A DNA stretch of 64,000 nt, from the NCBI GenBank assembly GCA_930367215.1, contig OV884059.1:21104945-21168944 (forward strand), in the 5' to 3' direction. The stretch is from Pollenia angustigena (taxonomy: Eukaryota > Arthropoda > Insecta > Diptera > Polleniidae). Position numbers and translations under genes: made by a program. The notes under the pieces were generated by a model. The model saw nothing but the letters and a program-made list of their open reading frames with translations. It was not told where the DNA came from and did not search any database. Below, piece after piece: positions 1 through 10,140 of this stretch. Within the stretch, counting starts at the first letter, position 1. Every line of letters begins with the position of its first letter.

Positions 1-134
1 AAGGTTGCGGGATCTAATCCCGCCAGAGACAGAAAAAAAAATAAAAAAATAAAAAATAAAATAAAGTAAAATAGAATAAGAAAAAATAAAATAATTAAAA
101 AAAAAAAAAAAAATTAAAAAAAAAAAAATTTTAC
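1..134. repeat. Possible 3' end of a tRNA-derived SINE with A-rich tail
   Basis: The first 33 bases contain GGATCTAATCC, close to the pol III B-box consensus (GGTTCRANNCC), and are followed by about 100 bases of almost pure A with a few T. A B-box followed by an A-rich tail suits a 5'-truncated tRNA-derived SINE cut by the window edge. The rest of the element is outside the window, so this is a guess from a short motif. Confidence 0.3.
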
Positions 135-1014
135 TTTATTGACTTTGTGTAACTATATATTTTTATAAAAATTTTAAGTATAAAAAAACATATTATTTTT
201 TAGATTATAATAGGCTTAATTATAAAGAATTACTTTTGGGACATCTCGAACAAAAATAAGTACTTTTTCTAGTAGAAAAGTAAGTAGACGGCTCGTCATA
301 TTCTCATTATTTTTCTGCTTATTTTGTAAGCAAAGTTTTTGCTGGGGAGTTCTTCTGTAAACAACGTGGTCAGTACAACAAAAGTAAAACAAACGTGTGT
401 AACAGGTTAATTAAATAATAATATTCTCCCTCTATCGCTTATAAGAAAAACAAGCGGACAGGTGTCTGTCTGGTATTTTTTTAGAGTAAACGAAAATTAC
501 TGAATTTAATCAAATAACCTAATATTTAATTGTTTTTACTGAATATAGTGTTGAATTTTTGACAGTAAAAATTAAATGAACTCTTTTTTAAAAATAAATG
601 AAAAATAAGTAGACCGGTTTTTAATTGAATTTTCATTTATTTTATATAACAATTTCAGTTAATTTTACGTACAGAATATTGTGAGTGTACATATATAAGA
701 AGTATTAAATGTTCAAAATAAGCCAAGTCGGTCCATTACTTTCCCTCGAATTTTTTAAGAAAGAGACAAACAATATCGAGGACAATTTTCACAATAGGGA
801 TAAATATAAAAATTTAACCCTTGTTTCTAAAGAGATCTCTAGTGTATATTTTTTTGCCGTATCGATGGCATTAATTTAATGAAAACCACGTGGCTTGTGA
901 TGGGGGAAGAACTTTTTTTGTTTAATTTCTAATAATTTTTCTATTTCGAAAAATAATTTTTACGTTTTGAACTGTTCCCAATATAATTATAAATATTTTT
1001 TATCAGTGTTTTAT
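135..1014. other. Non-coding AT-rich stretch upstream of the nucleotidase exons
   Basis: No convincing coding exon was recognised. If the nucleotidase gene at 1385 is intact, this is part of its preceding intron. No inverted-repeat pair was found here by eye. Confidence 0.4.
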
Positions 1015-1136
1015 TGATGCCAGAAAATCGTCATTACACTGTTACTTTTAGTTTAAAAATCGGCAATCGTCATTTTACTGTATTTTCCCAAAAAAATCGT
1101 CAAAATGACGAAAAATCGTCACATCTAACAACGCTG
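1015..1136. mobile_element. Remnant of a hAT-like MITE with ATCGTCA motifs
   Basis: The stretch holds repeated ATCGTCA/ATCGGCA motifs (for example AAAATCGTCA and AAAAATCGTCACATCT) and ends in CTAACAACGCTG. That end resembles the inverted CAGGG-type ends of the elements at 8149, 10041 and 47724, which carry similar short motif arrays. Its other end was not found. Confidence 0.35.
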
Positions 1137-1384
1137 CTTGAAGTTGGTATTTGTATTTATATATAAATTATAAAAAGGAGAAGAGGAAAGACAAGATAAA
1201 AATACAAAAATTGCAAACCCATAACTTGATAGTTTGGAATCCAATGCAATTTTAAAGCAGGATATTTAAAAATTGCTGCAACAAAAATTGCAAGTCTGGA
1301 CGATGACTAACCATATAAAAAAATTGTTATGCTTTACTTGAATGCGCCACTAATTAAATAATTTTATATGTATTTTGCTTCTAG

Positions 1385-2522
1385 ATTGTGAAGTTGCCCA
1401 TGCGTGGAATTCTATGGAACGAAAATTAGAATATGAGGGAAGTGCTGAATTGGGAATATCATCGGAAAACTTACACTTCTCTGACTGCTACAATAAAGAG
1501 TGCACCTTAGGAAGTTTCCTCTGTGATGCAATGGTTGATGCGGTAAGAAAGCTTTTTGTGTTAATTTGCAACTTTAAATTTAATATCAGCAATTATAGGT
1601 TTTGGATTTTCATTCTTCGAATGACGATAGTTTGACTCAAGTACCCATTGCTTTAATCAATTATAACACATTTGAAGGATTGCAGTTTTCTAAGGGTCGT
1701 AGTAAGTAGATTATTATTTGTACAAACGGCCATGTTCTGACAATCGCACGATTTAAATTCGCAAAACGCCAGATTTATTTTATGTTGTTCTGAAACTCGT
1801 ACGTTTTGCTTGCGATCGGCCATTGTTTGTTAAAAATATTCTAGTTCCCTTTAGCATTAGCAATTTGGAGTCGCTTAACTTAATGCGATTGTCTAAATCA
1901 AGTCTAAATCGCAACTGTTAGTCGTTTTGCGATTACCAGAACATGCCCAATATTCGTTCTTTTTTAATCTTAAGTTTTGTGTAATACAATAGAAAACATA
2001 TTCAATATATTTCCGATATCAATTTTTTAGAAATCACTTATTCAACTATTGCTGAAATTTTAAAGTATAAAAACACTTTGACTACATTTGATTTATCCGG
2101 TAACCGTTTGTTAGAAGCTTTGGAATATGGTGCAAGTGAACTCAATAAATTCCTTCAACTTGCAGGTTTAAGAGTAACCTATGACTTGAATAAACCCAGG
2201 TTGCAACGTGTTATCGATAAACAAGTACGTTGTGGTAACTGTTCATATCCAATCTATATTCCTTTTTCCGAAAACTCCACGTATCATATCGTGGTCCCAG
2301 CAAGTTTATTATATGGTACTGATAATTTCCATATGCTTAGTAACTATGCCAGCAACAAACAGTAAGTTATATTATACAATACATATTTTTCAGATCGATT
2401 TCATATTAATGCATTTTTAATTTTAAAGGTCGTATATGGAGCTCTTAGATGCTGTGAAAAGGTACATTGAAAAGAAAAGTCCGATTAATCCTAGTAATGA
2501 GTGTCGGATTATCATCCTTTAA
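1385..2522 (+). CDS. 5'-nucleotidase / apyrase family protein, C-terminal four exons (5' partial)
   Basis: Four exons splice into one frame: 1385-1542, 1599-1701, 2031-2361 and 2429-2522, with GT donors, AG acceptors and a TAA stop, giving about 227 residues. The product matches the C-terminal substrate-binding domain of the metallophosphoesterase-type 5'-nucleotidase family (ecto-5'-nucleotidase, insect apyrases). Visible signatures are LGSFLCDAMVDA, ITYSTIAEILKYKNTL followed by FDLSGNRLLEALEYGASE, and LAGLRVTYDL through VRCGNC to IVVPASLLYGTDNF. Family members hydrolyse extracellular nucleotides or nucleoside monophosphates. The N-terminal metal-binding domain is absent here; exon 1385 starts in phase 2 after a TTTTGCTTCTAG acceptor, so earlier exons must lie upstream. 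The usual PFGNTL motif reads KYKNTL, a divergence in the nucleotide-binding region. No hydrophobic GPI tail is seen (the end is NECRIIIL). Intron 2 carries a MITE. It could be a decayed duplicate, but all splice phases are intact. Confidence 0.82.
1728..1948. mobile_element. MITE in the nucleotidase intron (CATGTTCTG family)
   Basis: The left end GGCCATGTTCTGACAATCGC is mirrored at the right by GCGATTACCAGAACATGCCC. It lies wholly inside the intron between exons 1599-1701 and 2031-2361. Similar ends occur at 40577 and 48221, so this is a dispersed family. Confidence 0.6.
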
Positions 2523-2539
2523 TAGTAAATTTTTATTAT

Positions 2540-2545
2540 AATAAA
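2540..2545 (+). terminator. Poly(A) signal of the nucleotidase gene
   Basis: AATAAA stands 18 bases after the TAA stop at 2520-2522, followed by T-rich DNA. It is the first canonical signal downstream. Confidence 0.55.
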
Positions 2546-2654
2546 ACTATAATCCTATTTCTACGACCTTGTTTTTATAAAATATTACACTTAAATAAAT
2601 TATTCAAGCTTAAGGTCACTTTTAATAAACTAAATTAAAATAACAAATAAAAAA

Positions 2655-2848
2655 AAAGAACGAATAACAAAATCTTTTATATTAAAATTTTGTATTCCAA
2701 AAAATTATTTTGATAAAAAACGGGCAAGCGCACGGCCTAAGAAAATTTAACTGGCAACATGCTCTTGCAAGCTGTTTTTGTTTTCATTTTGTTTTTTCTT
2801 AACCTACTTACAACTACAATTAATTTCGGAAGAATCAATTGTAGTGGG
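2655..2848. repeat. Partial copy of the dispersed repeat also seen at 41715-42239
   Basis: It shares blocks such as CGAATAACAAAATCTTTT, CTTAACCTACTTACAACTAC and the AATTGTAGT core with the long inverted-repeat element at 41715-42239, in part in opposite orientation. It is truncated on the right by the element starting at 2849. Confidence 0.55.
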
Positions 2849-2965
2849 CAGGGCTTTCAGATGTGGCGATTTATAAACTTAATTGGCGATGCAATTTTGT
2901 GTTTGGCGACATGGCGATTTTTTTTGGCGAAATTAAAAAAGTTGGCGATTTCTAAAACGCATTTT
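2849..2965. mobile_element. Truncated hAT-like MITE with TGGCGAT motifs
   Basis: It starts CAGGGCTTTCAGATGTGGCG, matching the ends of the 604-bp MITE at 8149-8752, and holds five or more GGCGA(T) motifs (TTGGCGAT, TTTGGCGAC, ATGGCGAT). No right terminus was found. Confidence 0.5.
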
Positions 2966-3489
2966 ATATTTTTTTCATAAGTTTTTTCTTGGAATTTTTA
3001 ACAAATTTTTAAATCGCAATACGAATGCGATTGTTTTAGGTGATAAATTGATAATATGGGCAGATACATTAGATTGAAAACATAAAAAAATTGTTTCCAT
3101 AGAAATTTGGAATAAAGCTTAAGCTTTCTTAAGCACATTTTCCTTATCAAAAAATAGCAATCATCGGATCTTTATCGAAGAACTTATTTTGCAAAATAAA
3201 TTTTAAAAACTGAATCGTTTTCGATTTTATATGAAATGGGAGTATGCAAAAATAGTTTGATTAATAGCGAAAGAAATTCAGAATATTATTTAGTCTTCAA
3301 AGTTATTTTCGGGAATACTCTTAAATATGGCTGTCATTTTAAATAAAAATAATTTATACTTTTTTTATTTAGCTTTAATTGCTGTCGCACGTGATCTGTC
3401 GCACATGACATTTTTTTCCATCATGATATACTTAAGTATGTATATGTTGATTAGACTGGGTCGACCTCCATACAAAAAAAAAAAAGTTG

Positions 3490-4075
3490 TGCCTGTCACC
3501 TCCTAGAATGAAAAATATGTCAATGAAGTTTCTAAAATAGGAAAAAATTTTTTTGCCACGCCCCAAAATACAGCCCTTTTGGTTTTTTATATTTAGCGCT
3601 GCCATTTAAAGTCCGATCTCATCATATTGCATATCGTTGTTCATGGCTTGATAGTGGCTGCATTTCTGTCTTTGGTGACTTTTTAATCCGATCTCAAATT
3701 CTGGGCGCCACTTATGCCATCTCGGATCCTTCCCCCAAATGTCTAATTTTTTTTACGTGCCAAGAAAGTCCTTCTGAAACTACTTATGTATAGATTTTAA
3801 TATGCCCACTTTTATGACACGCCTACAAATTAAGCCCCTTTTTTATTTTTCACACACACACTACCTTAAATCAGATAGAAGCCAATACAAACAAAAATAT
3901 TTTCATCAGTCACGCCCTAGAATAAAAGGTATATTTATTAAGTTTGATCAACTTTAAAAACATTGTTTTTGCCACGCCCTACATAACAGCCCTTTTTGTT
4001 TTATATACATATATAGCATCGTCATTTAAAGTCTAATCTCATCGTATCGTATATCATTGTTAATGGCTAAAATAT
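3490..4075. repeat. Degenerate direct repeat, about 400 bp apart
   Basis: The block at about 3500-3655 (CACCTCCTAGAATG..., TTTTTGCCACGCCC, CAGCCCTTTT, GCCATTTAAAGTC, CTCATC, ATATCGTTGTT) recurs in diverged form at about 3900-4070. The region between also contains related CACGCC/CAGCCC motifs. The element type was not identified and no coding capacity was seen. Confidence 0.5.
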
Positions 4076-4084
4076 GGCTTTATT

Positions 4085-6897
4085 TTTGAATTTTGTATTT
4101 GTATTTTTTGTATTTATTAATTTGATTTTCTAACACAACAAGACACAATATCTTATAAATTACAGCATTAGAATCAGACAAGTTAAAGTATACATTGATA
4201 AAGAAATATTTTCTAAAAACTACATAGATTATATTTAAATTTAAATAGAGTAAAATAAATAAAGTAAAGGTATATAAAAATACAAAAAAAAAAATAAAAA
4301 TTAAAAAAGTTTTCATTTAAAACATTAAAAAATTTACGAAAAATATTCCCTCAATAACCTTTTAAATCTTATAGCGTTGCTAGTGATTTGCAAATCATTT
4401 GGAAGTTGATTCCAGAGACGTATGCTTAATATAAAGTATTGACATTCAGAAGCATGGTCACGATGACGAAATTGTATTAAATTTTTCCCTCTACACGATC
4501 TAGAAAACTGCAGACGTTCATAAAGATATTTTAGCTCCTTTGTCATTTTTATTTTGTGAAGTAATATTAAGTTTTTGAATTGAAGATAGTTTGAAAATGA
4601 CATATTGAATAAACGAAGAGTGCTGCGATATAAGATCAAATCTTTTTAAAGAGAAAATGTAACGGATGATATTGTTGTATGTTACGGTCAGCTTTCTCAT
4701 ATCATTTGTGTTACAACCAGTAAAAATTTTCAGATGAGTATAAAAGTGTCGGCAGAAGATATGTTTTTGCAAGTAATATTCTTACTTGTAGAGGTGTAAA
4801 GTGCTGAGTAGCCCATAAATTTCGCAGCATGCCATAAACTTTACCACAAACTTGCGTAATGTGATTCGACCAGGTTAAAGCTTTGTTAAATAGTACTCCT
4901 AAGTTTCTTGCTGAATCTACAATATCGATTCTCGAATCACCAAGAAATAAATTTACCTCAACATCTACATGAAAGGCTCTTTTACATATTAATATGCACT
5001 TCGATTTGTTAGGATTAAGTCGCAAACCGTTAGCCGCTGCCCATGTAAGTATTTTCCCAAGATCATGATTTAATTCCCGTATTTTCATATTAGCTGACTC
5101 TTTAGGGCTACTGAGATACAGCTGAACGTTATCGGCATACATTTGTATATTAGAATACGATAGTTGGTTTGGGAGATCGTTCGCATATAAAGAGTATAGC
5201 AGGGGTCCAAGAATGGATCCCTGTGGGACATCTCTAGTTACTTGTAAAGAACGCGATATAGATTCGGCATTTCCAACTGATTGGCATCTACTTGAAAGGT
5301 ATGATGACAACAGTTTCACCGCAAACGTGGAAAATCTAAATAATTTGGACAATTTCATGCACAAGATCGAATGGTGCACTGTATCAAAAGCCTTTGAGTG
5401 GTCCAATAATACCAAAAACGTTATTTTTTTTCTCATCCAGGTTACTACGAATTTCCTCTATTACATCGGTTAGAGCTGAAGTACAGCCACGTTGAGGTCG
5501 GAATCCAGATTGACGATCGGTTAACAGGTTGTTGTTATTAACATGGCCATAAATTTGTTTATGTAACAGCTTTTCAAAAACTTTGGAAAAATAGGGGAGA
5601 ATCGCAATTGGACGATATTCATTTCCTGTTTTTGGTACTGGAACAATTTTAGCGTGTTTCCACTGCATTGGAAATGTACAGGATATAATTATAGTATTAA
5701 AAAGATGTGTAACATATCGAATTATCCAGGGTAGAATAATTTTAACAAATCTTGGGTTAATATTATCTAATCCAATTGAATTAGATTTCATTGCATTAAA
5801 GGCGTTAACTACATCATATGCGGCAAGGCATTGAAAATTAAATTCACTACATGATATCAAAGGCAAACATTCCTCATAAAAACTAGACTGAACAGTCGGA
5901 TAATCAATTTTTGTAAAATTTTCATTAAGCAAGTTAACATCAACTTCCAATGAACGGTCAACTGAGTCATTAATGACAATCTCTCGTATATATTTCCATT
6001 TACTTTTACAATCAACCGCACATGATTGTTATAAATTTGCAGTATTGAGTTATTAAGAAACGTAAGCTTCTCATCGACTGATGGCAAGTAAAAAATGTGT
6101 TCCCAATCAACGTTATTAAGATCTCGCTGCAAATTTATTGGACTTATACTGTTGAAATTACTGTGAACTGTACATTTGAATTTCCTTTTCCGCTCTAAAT
6201 TTATAGCATATAAAAATCAAATCGTGTTTTGAAAAGGTGGATGCAGCTAACTGATCATAGAGTAATAATTTCCGCTTGTTACTTACAAAAACTAGGTCAA
6301 GTAATGTGCTGTTTGTGGTTGAAAAGTGTGTAGGCCTGAAAGTGTTTACAGCAGATAAATTAAATGAATACATAATGTTAGTCAGACTCTCATTCTCAAG
6401 CAAATTCCAATTGAAATCACCAGTTAATCACCTCCGAGTACGCTACAGAAAAATGTTCCAATTTGTCAATTAGTGTGTCCAATTTCATATACCTATTCGG
6501 TCTATAAACACAGCCAAGCAGCATTTTTTCACCACGAAAATTTACGTCAATAAAAATTAATTCCATATCACCGGGTTCATTACGTAAACAGATAAGGTTA
6601 CATGAGATATTATTCCTAATGTAAATAGCTACACCTCCACAATTACTTTGCCTATCCGATCGAAATATTCGATAACCATCTACTTTATAAATACTGTCGT
6701 TTATTTCCGGTATAAACCATGTTTCAGAAACACATATAGCATCAATACCTGAACTCTCAAATAGGAATCGAAATTCATCAAGTTTTGGCAAATGGTTTTG
6801 GGCATTAATGTGACATATGTTAAAGCCCTGATGCTGATTAGCCAAGATACGAATCATGTTATAATTACTGTCTCTAGAACCAACTTGATTAAGAGCA
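4085..6897 (-). mobile_element. Non-LTR retrotransposon (LINE), 3' half with ORF2
   Basis: This is the ORF2 half of a LINE on the minus strand. The 3' end lies near 4085 at an A-rich tail (read on the minus strand) and ORF2 covers 4334-6857. ORF1 sits at 9335-10037, separated by about 2.2 kb of inserted elements. The endonuclease + RT layout without RNase H suggests the CR1/Jockey group. Frameshifts and a mutated RT active site show it is dead. Confidence 0.75.
4334..6857 (-). pseudogene. LINE ORF2: apurinic-type endonuclease and reverse transcriptase, broken
   Basis: Read from 6857 downward, the first piece is an endonuclease-like domain (NAQNHLPKLDEFRFL, CVSETWF, DGYRIFRSDRQSNCGGVAIY). Then come RT blocks GLDNINPRFVK, FRPQRGCTSALTDVI, DHSKAFDTVHHSIL and DVPQGSILGPLLYSLYANDL. 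The C-terminal end includes SIRLWNQLPNDL. The frame breaks several times (near 6410, 6150, 5900, 5400 and 4720). The catalytic YADD motif reads YADN at 5128-5139. ORF2 of this class nicks target DNA and primes reverse transcription at the nick; this copy cannot. Its upstream neighbour in the original element is ORF1 at 9335-10037. Confidence 0.85.
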
Positions 6898-8148
6898 CAC
6901 AGAAAAAATTATTTTGCCAATTCAAACAAAAAATTTGTAGAATCAAACAATTTTTTGTCTAAAATCGGTCCTACAAACAAATTCGCATATTCAAACAATT
7001 TATTTGCATTTTGTTTATTGAAAAAAACCCCGATTTTTTTCAAACAAATAATTTTACAGAATCAAACAAAAAGTTTACTGAAATTCATATAAATTTCAAA
7101 CAAATAATTTTGCTGAATCAAACAAAAAAGTTTTGGCACAAGCAATGACGCGCACACAAGCAAGCACTGTTGGCGAAGATGAAGCAGAGCGGAGCGGCCG
7201 GCTGGCTTTGAGACACATTTTTTTGTTGGAATAATTTTTGAACGAAGTCATATTTATACTCACAGTGTTTTTCTTCATCACTCACTGTTGCTTTATCCTT
7301 TCCTTTGCTAATGAAGAAGAAATGTAACCAAAAACGGCGGCAGACCGACTCGATATGTTTTCCGCCATCATTCTATTTTTTATTTGATGTATTTAAACAA
7401 ACTATTTGAAAAAATTGAATACGGGATTTTGTTTTTTTTTTTACCAACTTTGAAGCCAACCAAAAATTTATTTTGTTTCTTATAATGTGTTTTTTCTGTT
7501 GTTTAAAAAAAATGAAACGTTTTTTTTACCTGCTATTGTTTTTGTTGTTTTTTTTTTACTACAAACCTCGTCACGCTATTTTATCATTTTTCTTATTGCT
7601 GTACTTTTTTAAAGCGTCCAAAAATAGACTGCATGTGTTTTTTGTTGTAGTTCTTACTGAACAACCTAAACAAAAGCGGCAAGCGTTTTTTTAAACATGA
7701 AAATTTTATTTAAATACAATTTCAATAAAACAAACCGACATAGCGATCTGTCAAATAAGATTTATCAGCCGGGTGGTTTCTAATTTGCATTCTAATGGTT
7801 TGTTTCTTATAAATTGTATGCAAATGAGAAGTTTTGACATACAAAAAACGCGTCCGCTCTTATTTAGGTAGCTCAGTTATATTTCACATAAAGAAGTGTT
7901 GCTTACAATCAATAAAAAAATGCAAAAAGAAGACAACATTAAAGAGCGTTAAATATTTCATACAAAATTATGAAAACTGCAAACCAATAGCGCGCTTATT
8001 AAATTTTTGAAGAGTTATTCACATTTTTGTTGGTTAAATAAAAATCAAACAAAAATATTGATTGAATCAGTAAAAAAATTTGTAGAAATCAAAAAAATTT
8101 TCAAACAAGCGCTTGTTTGAAAATAATTCGGCAATAATTTTTTCTGTG
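6898..8148. mobile_element. 1.25-kb inverted-repeat element inserted in the LINE
   Basis: The ends are CACAGAAAAAATTATT at the left and its complement AATAATTTTTTCTGTG at the right. Both subterminal zones are rich in TCAAACAA motifs (AATCAAACAA, TTCAAACAA), and a palindrome AAACAAGCGCTTGTTT lies near 8104. No protein was recognised inside. It interrupts the LINE between ORF2 and ORF1. The superfamily is not certain. Confidence 0.65.
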
Positions 8149-8752
8149 CAGGGTTGTCAGATTTTTTTGAGCTCCATCGCCAAACCGGATGCCAGAAATC
8201 GCCAAACGTCGATTTTGTTCAGTTTTTGTGAAATTTTCTTTTTTTTTTAATTAAATTTTGCATACAAAAAACGCTAGTATAATTTTTCAGTCAAAAATCG
8301 CCAAAAACTTAGAAAAAATACAAAAAATAAATTTTGTTTTGTTTCTGTAATTTTTTTTTAAATAACATAAAATGGAGATCATATAGGTATTCAGTTAAAA
8401 ACTTAAATTAAGTACACAAGTCTATAAGATCGTACACTTCAGCCTCACCGATTTAATTACTGGAGTTTTGACCTTCATACTATTCGAATTACATACATAC
8501 TATTAGAATTAAATAGTGACTGAATATAAAATTCACTTAATATGTTTTTTAAAATAGTAATGATAACAAAAAAATTACAAGTTGTTAAACGAAATTGCCG
8601 AAATAATATAAATGGTAAAAATAGCCCAGTTAATCGCCAGTTATATCAGAAATCGCCATAAAAGTCGCCAGTCGCCAAATGGGAAATCCCACCGCCAAAC
8701 ACGTTTCAAAATCGCCACGTTTGGCGAGAAATCGCCATATCTGACAGCCCTG
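8149..8752. mobile_element. 604-bp hAT-like MITE with ATCGCCA motif arrays
   Basis: The ends are CAGGGTTGTCAGAT and ATCTGACAGCCCTG, inverted with one mismatch. The 150 bp next to each end carry repeated ATCGCCA-type motifs (ATCGCCAAACC, AATCGCCAAACG, GTCGCCAGTCGCCAAA, AATCGCCACG, AATCGCCATAT). CAGGG ends suit the hAT superfamily. No 8-bp target duplication is visible, because the left flank is the end of the neighbouring element. It is non-coding. Confidence 0.7.
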
Positions 8753-8817
8753 ATTAAAAGACAAATTTGTCATATTTACTGAGTGCAACGCAATAACATT
8801 CATAAGTATATGTCCCA

Positions 8818-9077
8818 ATTTACATTATACGATTTTTGTCGTTGCGATTATTGTCGTTTCTTCTTTGAAGTCGGTATGATATTTACATTGTACGATTTTT
8901 GTCGTTACTACTTTTTCTGTGCAGCCGAACTTCAATACATTTTTCATCTAATGAGAGAACGAATGAGCGAACAAAATGAATCGAAGAGTACACTCGCTTG
9001 TGTACCCCTTTTAATTCCTCTCTCCCCTCTTGCCTATAAGATTAGAATCGCAACGACAAAAATCGTATAATGTAAAT
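8818..9077. mobile_element. 260-bp MITE with 32-bp perfect terminal inverted repeats
   Basis: The left 32 bases (8818-8849, starting ATTTACATTATACGAT) match the right 32 bases (9046-9077) perfectly as reverse complement. A third, diverged copy of the terminal sequence stands inside at about 8880-8909. It lies between the LINE halves and is non-coding. Confidence 0.75.
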
Positions 9078-9239
9078 GCAGACTATGAAGGAAAAAGTAT
9101 GTTAAATATTTTAAAACAATTTTGACAGCGAAAATAAAATGAGGGATAATATTTTAATTGAAAAATAATTAGATAATCATTAAGTTGTAATAAATAATTT
9201 AATTTAAAAAGACAAAAAAAATACTAAACAGTTTACAAA

Positions 9240-10040
9240 TTTAAAATAATAGGTTTCCAGTTGAAATTTGGTAAAAGAGATGTCAAATGTCCAAGCATTA
9301 CTCAAGAAAAAGCCGGTTTAGATCCTCAGAAAATTCAATTAAGACGGTCGTCTAGATCGAACTTTTTCACGTAAACGAGTCCACGCAAGGAAAATGTTGA
9401 TTTAATTTTCTTATTCTTTTTTAGTAATAATGCTTCTTTGAATATTTTATGATTATGAGGTGTTAAGTTCTCATTAATGTAAATGGGTTCATAACTATCG
9501 AAGCCAGCTTGGCGTAAGCATAAATGAGTCTTATTTTCACTGCGAAATTTTGCAATGCATTTCAAAAGATAATTTTTTTCAAATGGAGAACATAATTTTG
9601 CAACTATTACTTCATCCGTAGGATTAAAAGGTTTATTGTTTCTATAAATTTTTTTTAAGTCTATATATATTTTCTAACTGTGGCATACATATTTATTTTT
9701 AAACTGTTACATATGTTTTGAACAATGCCATAGAGATTTTCATTATCATTATAAGGTACACCAGAGATTCGGATACTACTAGCCACTACAGTGTTTTCTT
9801 GTTTTAACATTTTCCTTTTTATTTCAGTTATTTCTTTTTTTAGATGTTCAACTTCAGTGTTCTTTAATTCTAAGCTTTTACCCTCTCAGTTATAGCACTC
9901 AGATCACTTTTTATATTATCAATTTTGTTTTCAATAACAGAGAGTATTTTTTCCTCGCTTTCTTTTATAAGATTTTTCATATAATCAAAGTGTTTTTCTT
10001 CACTTTCTCTTATTGAATTTTTTATAACTTCACCCATGAT
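9240..10040 (-). mobile_element. LINE 5' half (ORF1 part)
   Basis: This piece completes the LINE whose ORF2 is at 4334-6857, in the same strand and in the expected order (ORF1 upstream). It ends abruptly at 10040, where a CAGGGGTGCC hAT-like end begins, so the LINE 5' untranslated region is missing or displaced. Confidence 0.6.
9335..10037 (-). pseudogene. LINE ORF1 protein remnant
   Basis: Read from 10037 downward, an ATG opens MGEVIKNSIRESEEKHF, followed by a heptad-like charged segment (EKILSVIENKIDNIKSDLSAI) that suits the coiled coil of LINE ORF1 proteins. Next comes IRISGVPYNDNENLYGIV, as in the RRM-like core, and last YINENLTPHNHKIFKEAL and FSLRGLVYVKK, typical of ORF1 C-termini. ORF1 proteins bind their own RNA as trimers. 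The three parts are in different frames, so the gene is dead. Location and strand fit the ORF2 pseudogene at 4334-6857. Confidence 0.7.
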
Positions 10041-10140
10041 CAGGGGTGCCAGATAATTTTGATAAAAAATCGGCATATTTTAAAAAAAAATCGGCATTAT
10101 CGGCACTTTAATATAAAAAAATCGTCAAAAAATTGGCAAA
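10041..10140. mobile_element. hAT-like end with ATCGGCA motifs
   Basis: It begins CAGGGGTGCCAGATAATTTT and then shows ATCGGCA four times within about 60 bases plus ATCGTCA. The architecture parallels the elements at 2849, 8149 and 47724 but uses a different motif variant. No matching right end was found before the foldback at 10419. Confidence 0.45.

Noticed and set aside
1..33. A tRNA gene
   Set aside because: Only a B-box-like segment is present; the acceptor and anticodon parts are outside the window or absent.
7473..7694. 73-codon frame rich in F and L
   Set aside because: It arises from poly-T inside the inverted-repeat element at 6898-8148; low complexity only.
8630..9070. Frames at 8630-8818 (minus) and 8783-9070 (plus)
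   Set aside because: They run through MITE ends; the translation is of terminal repeats.
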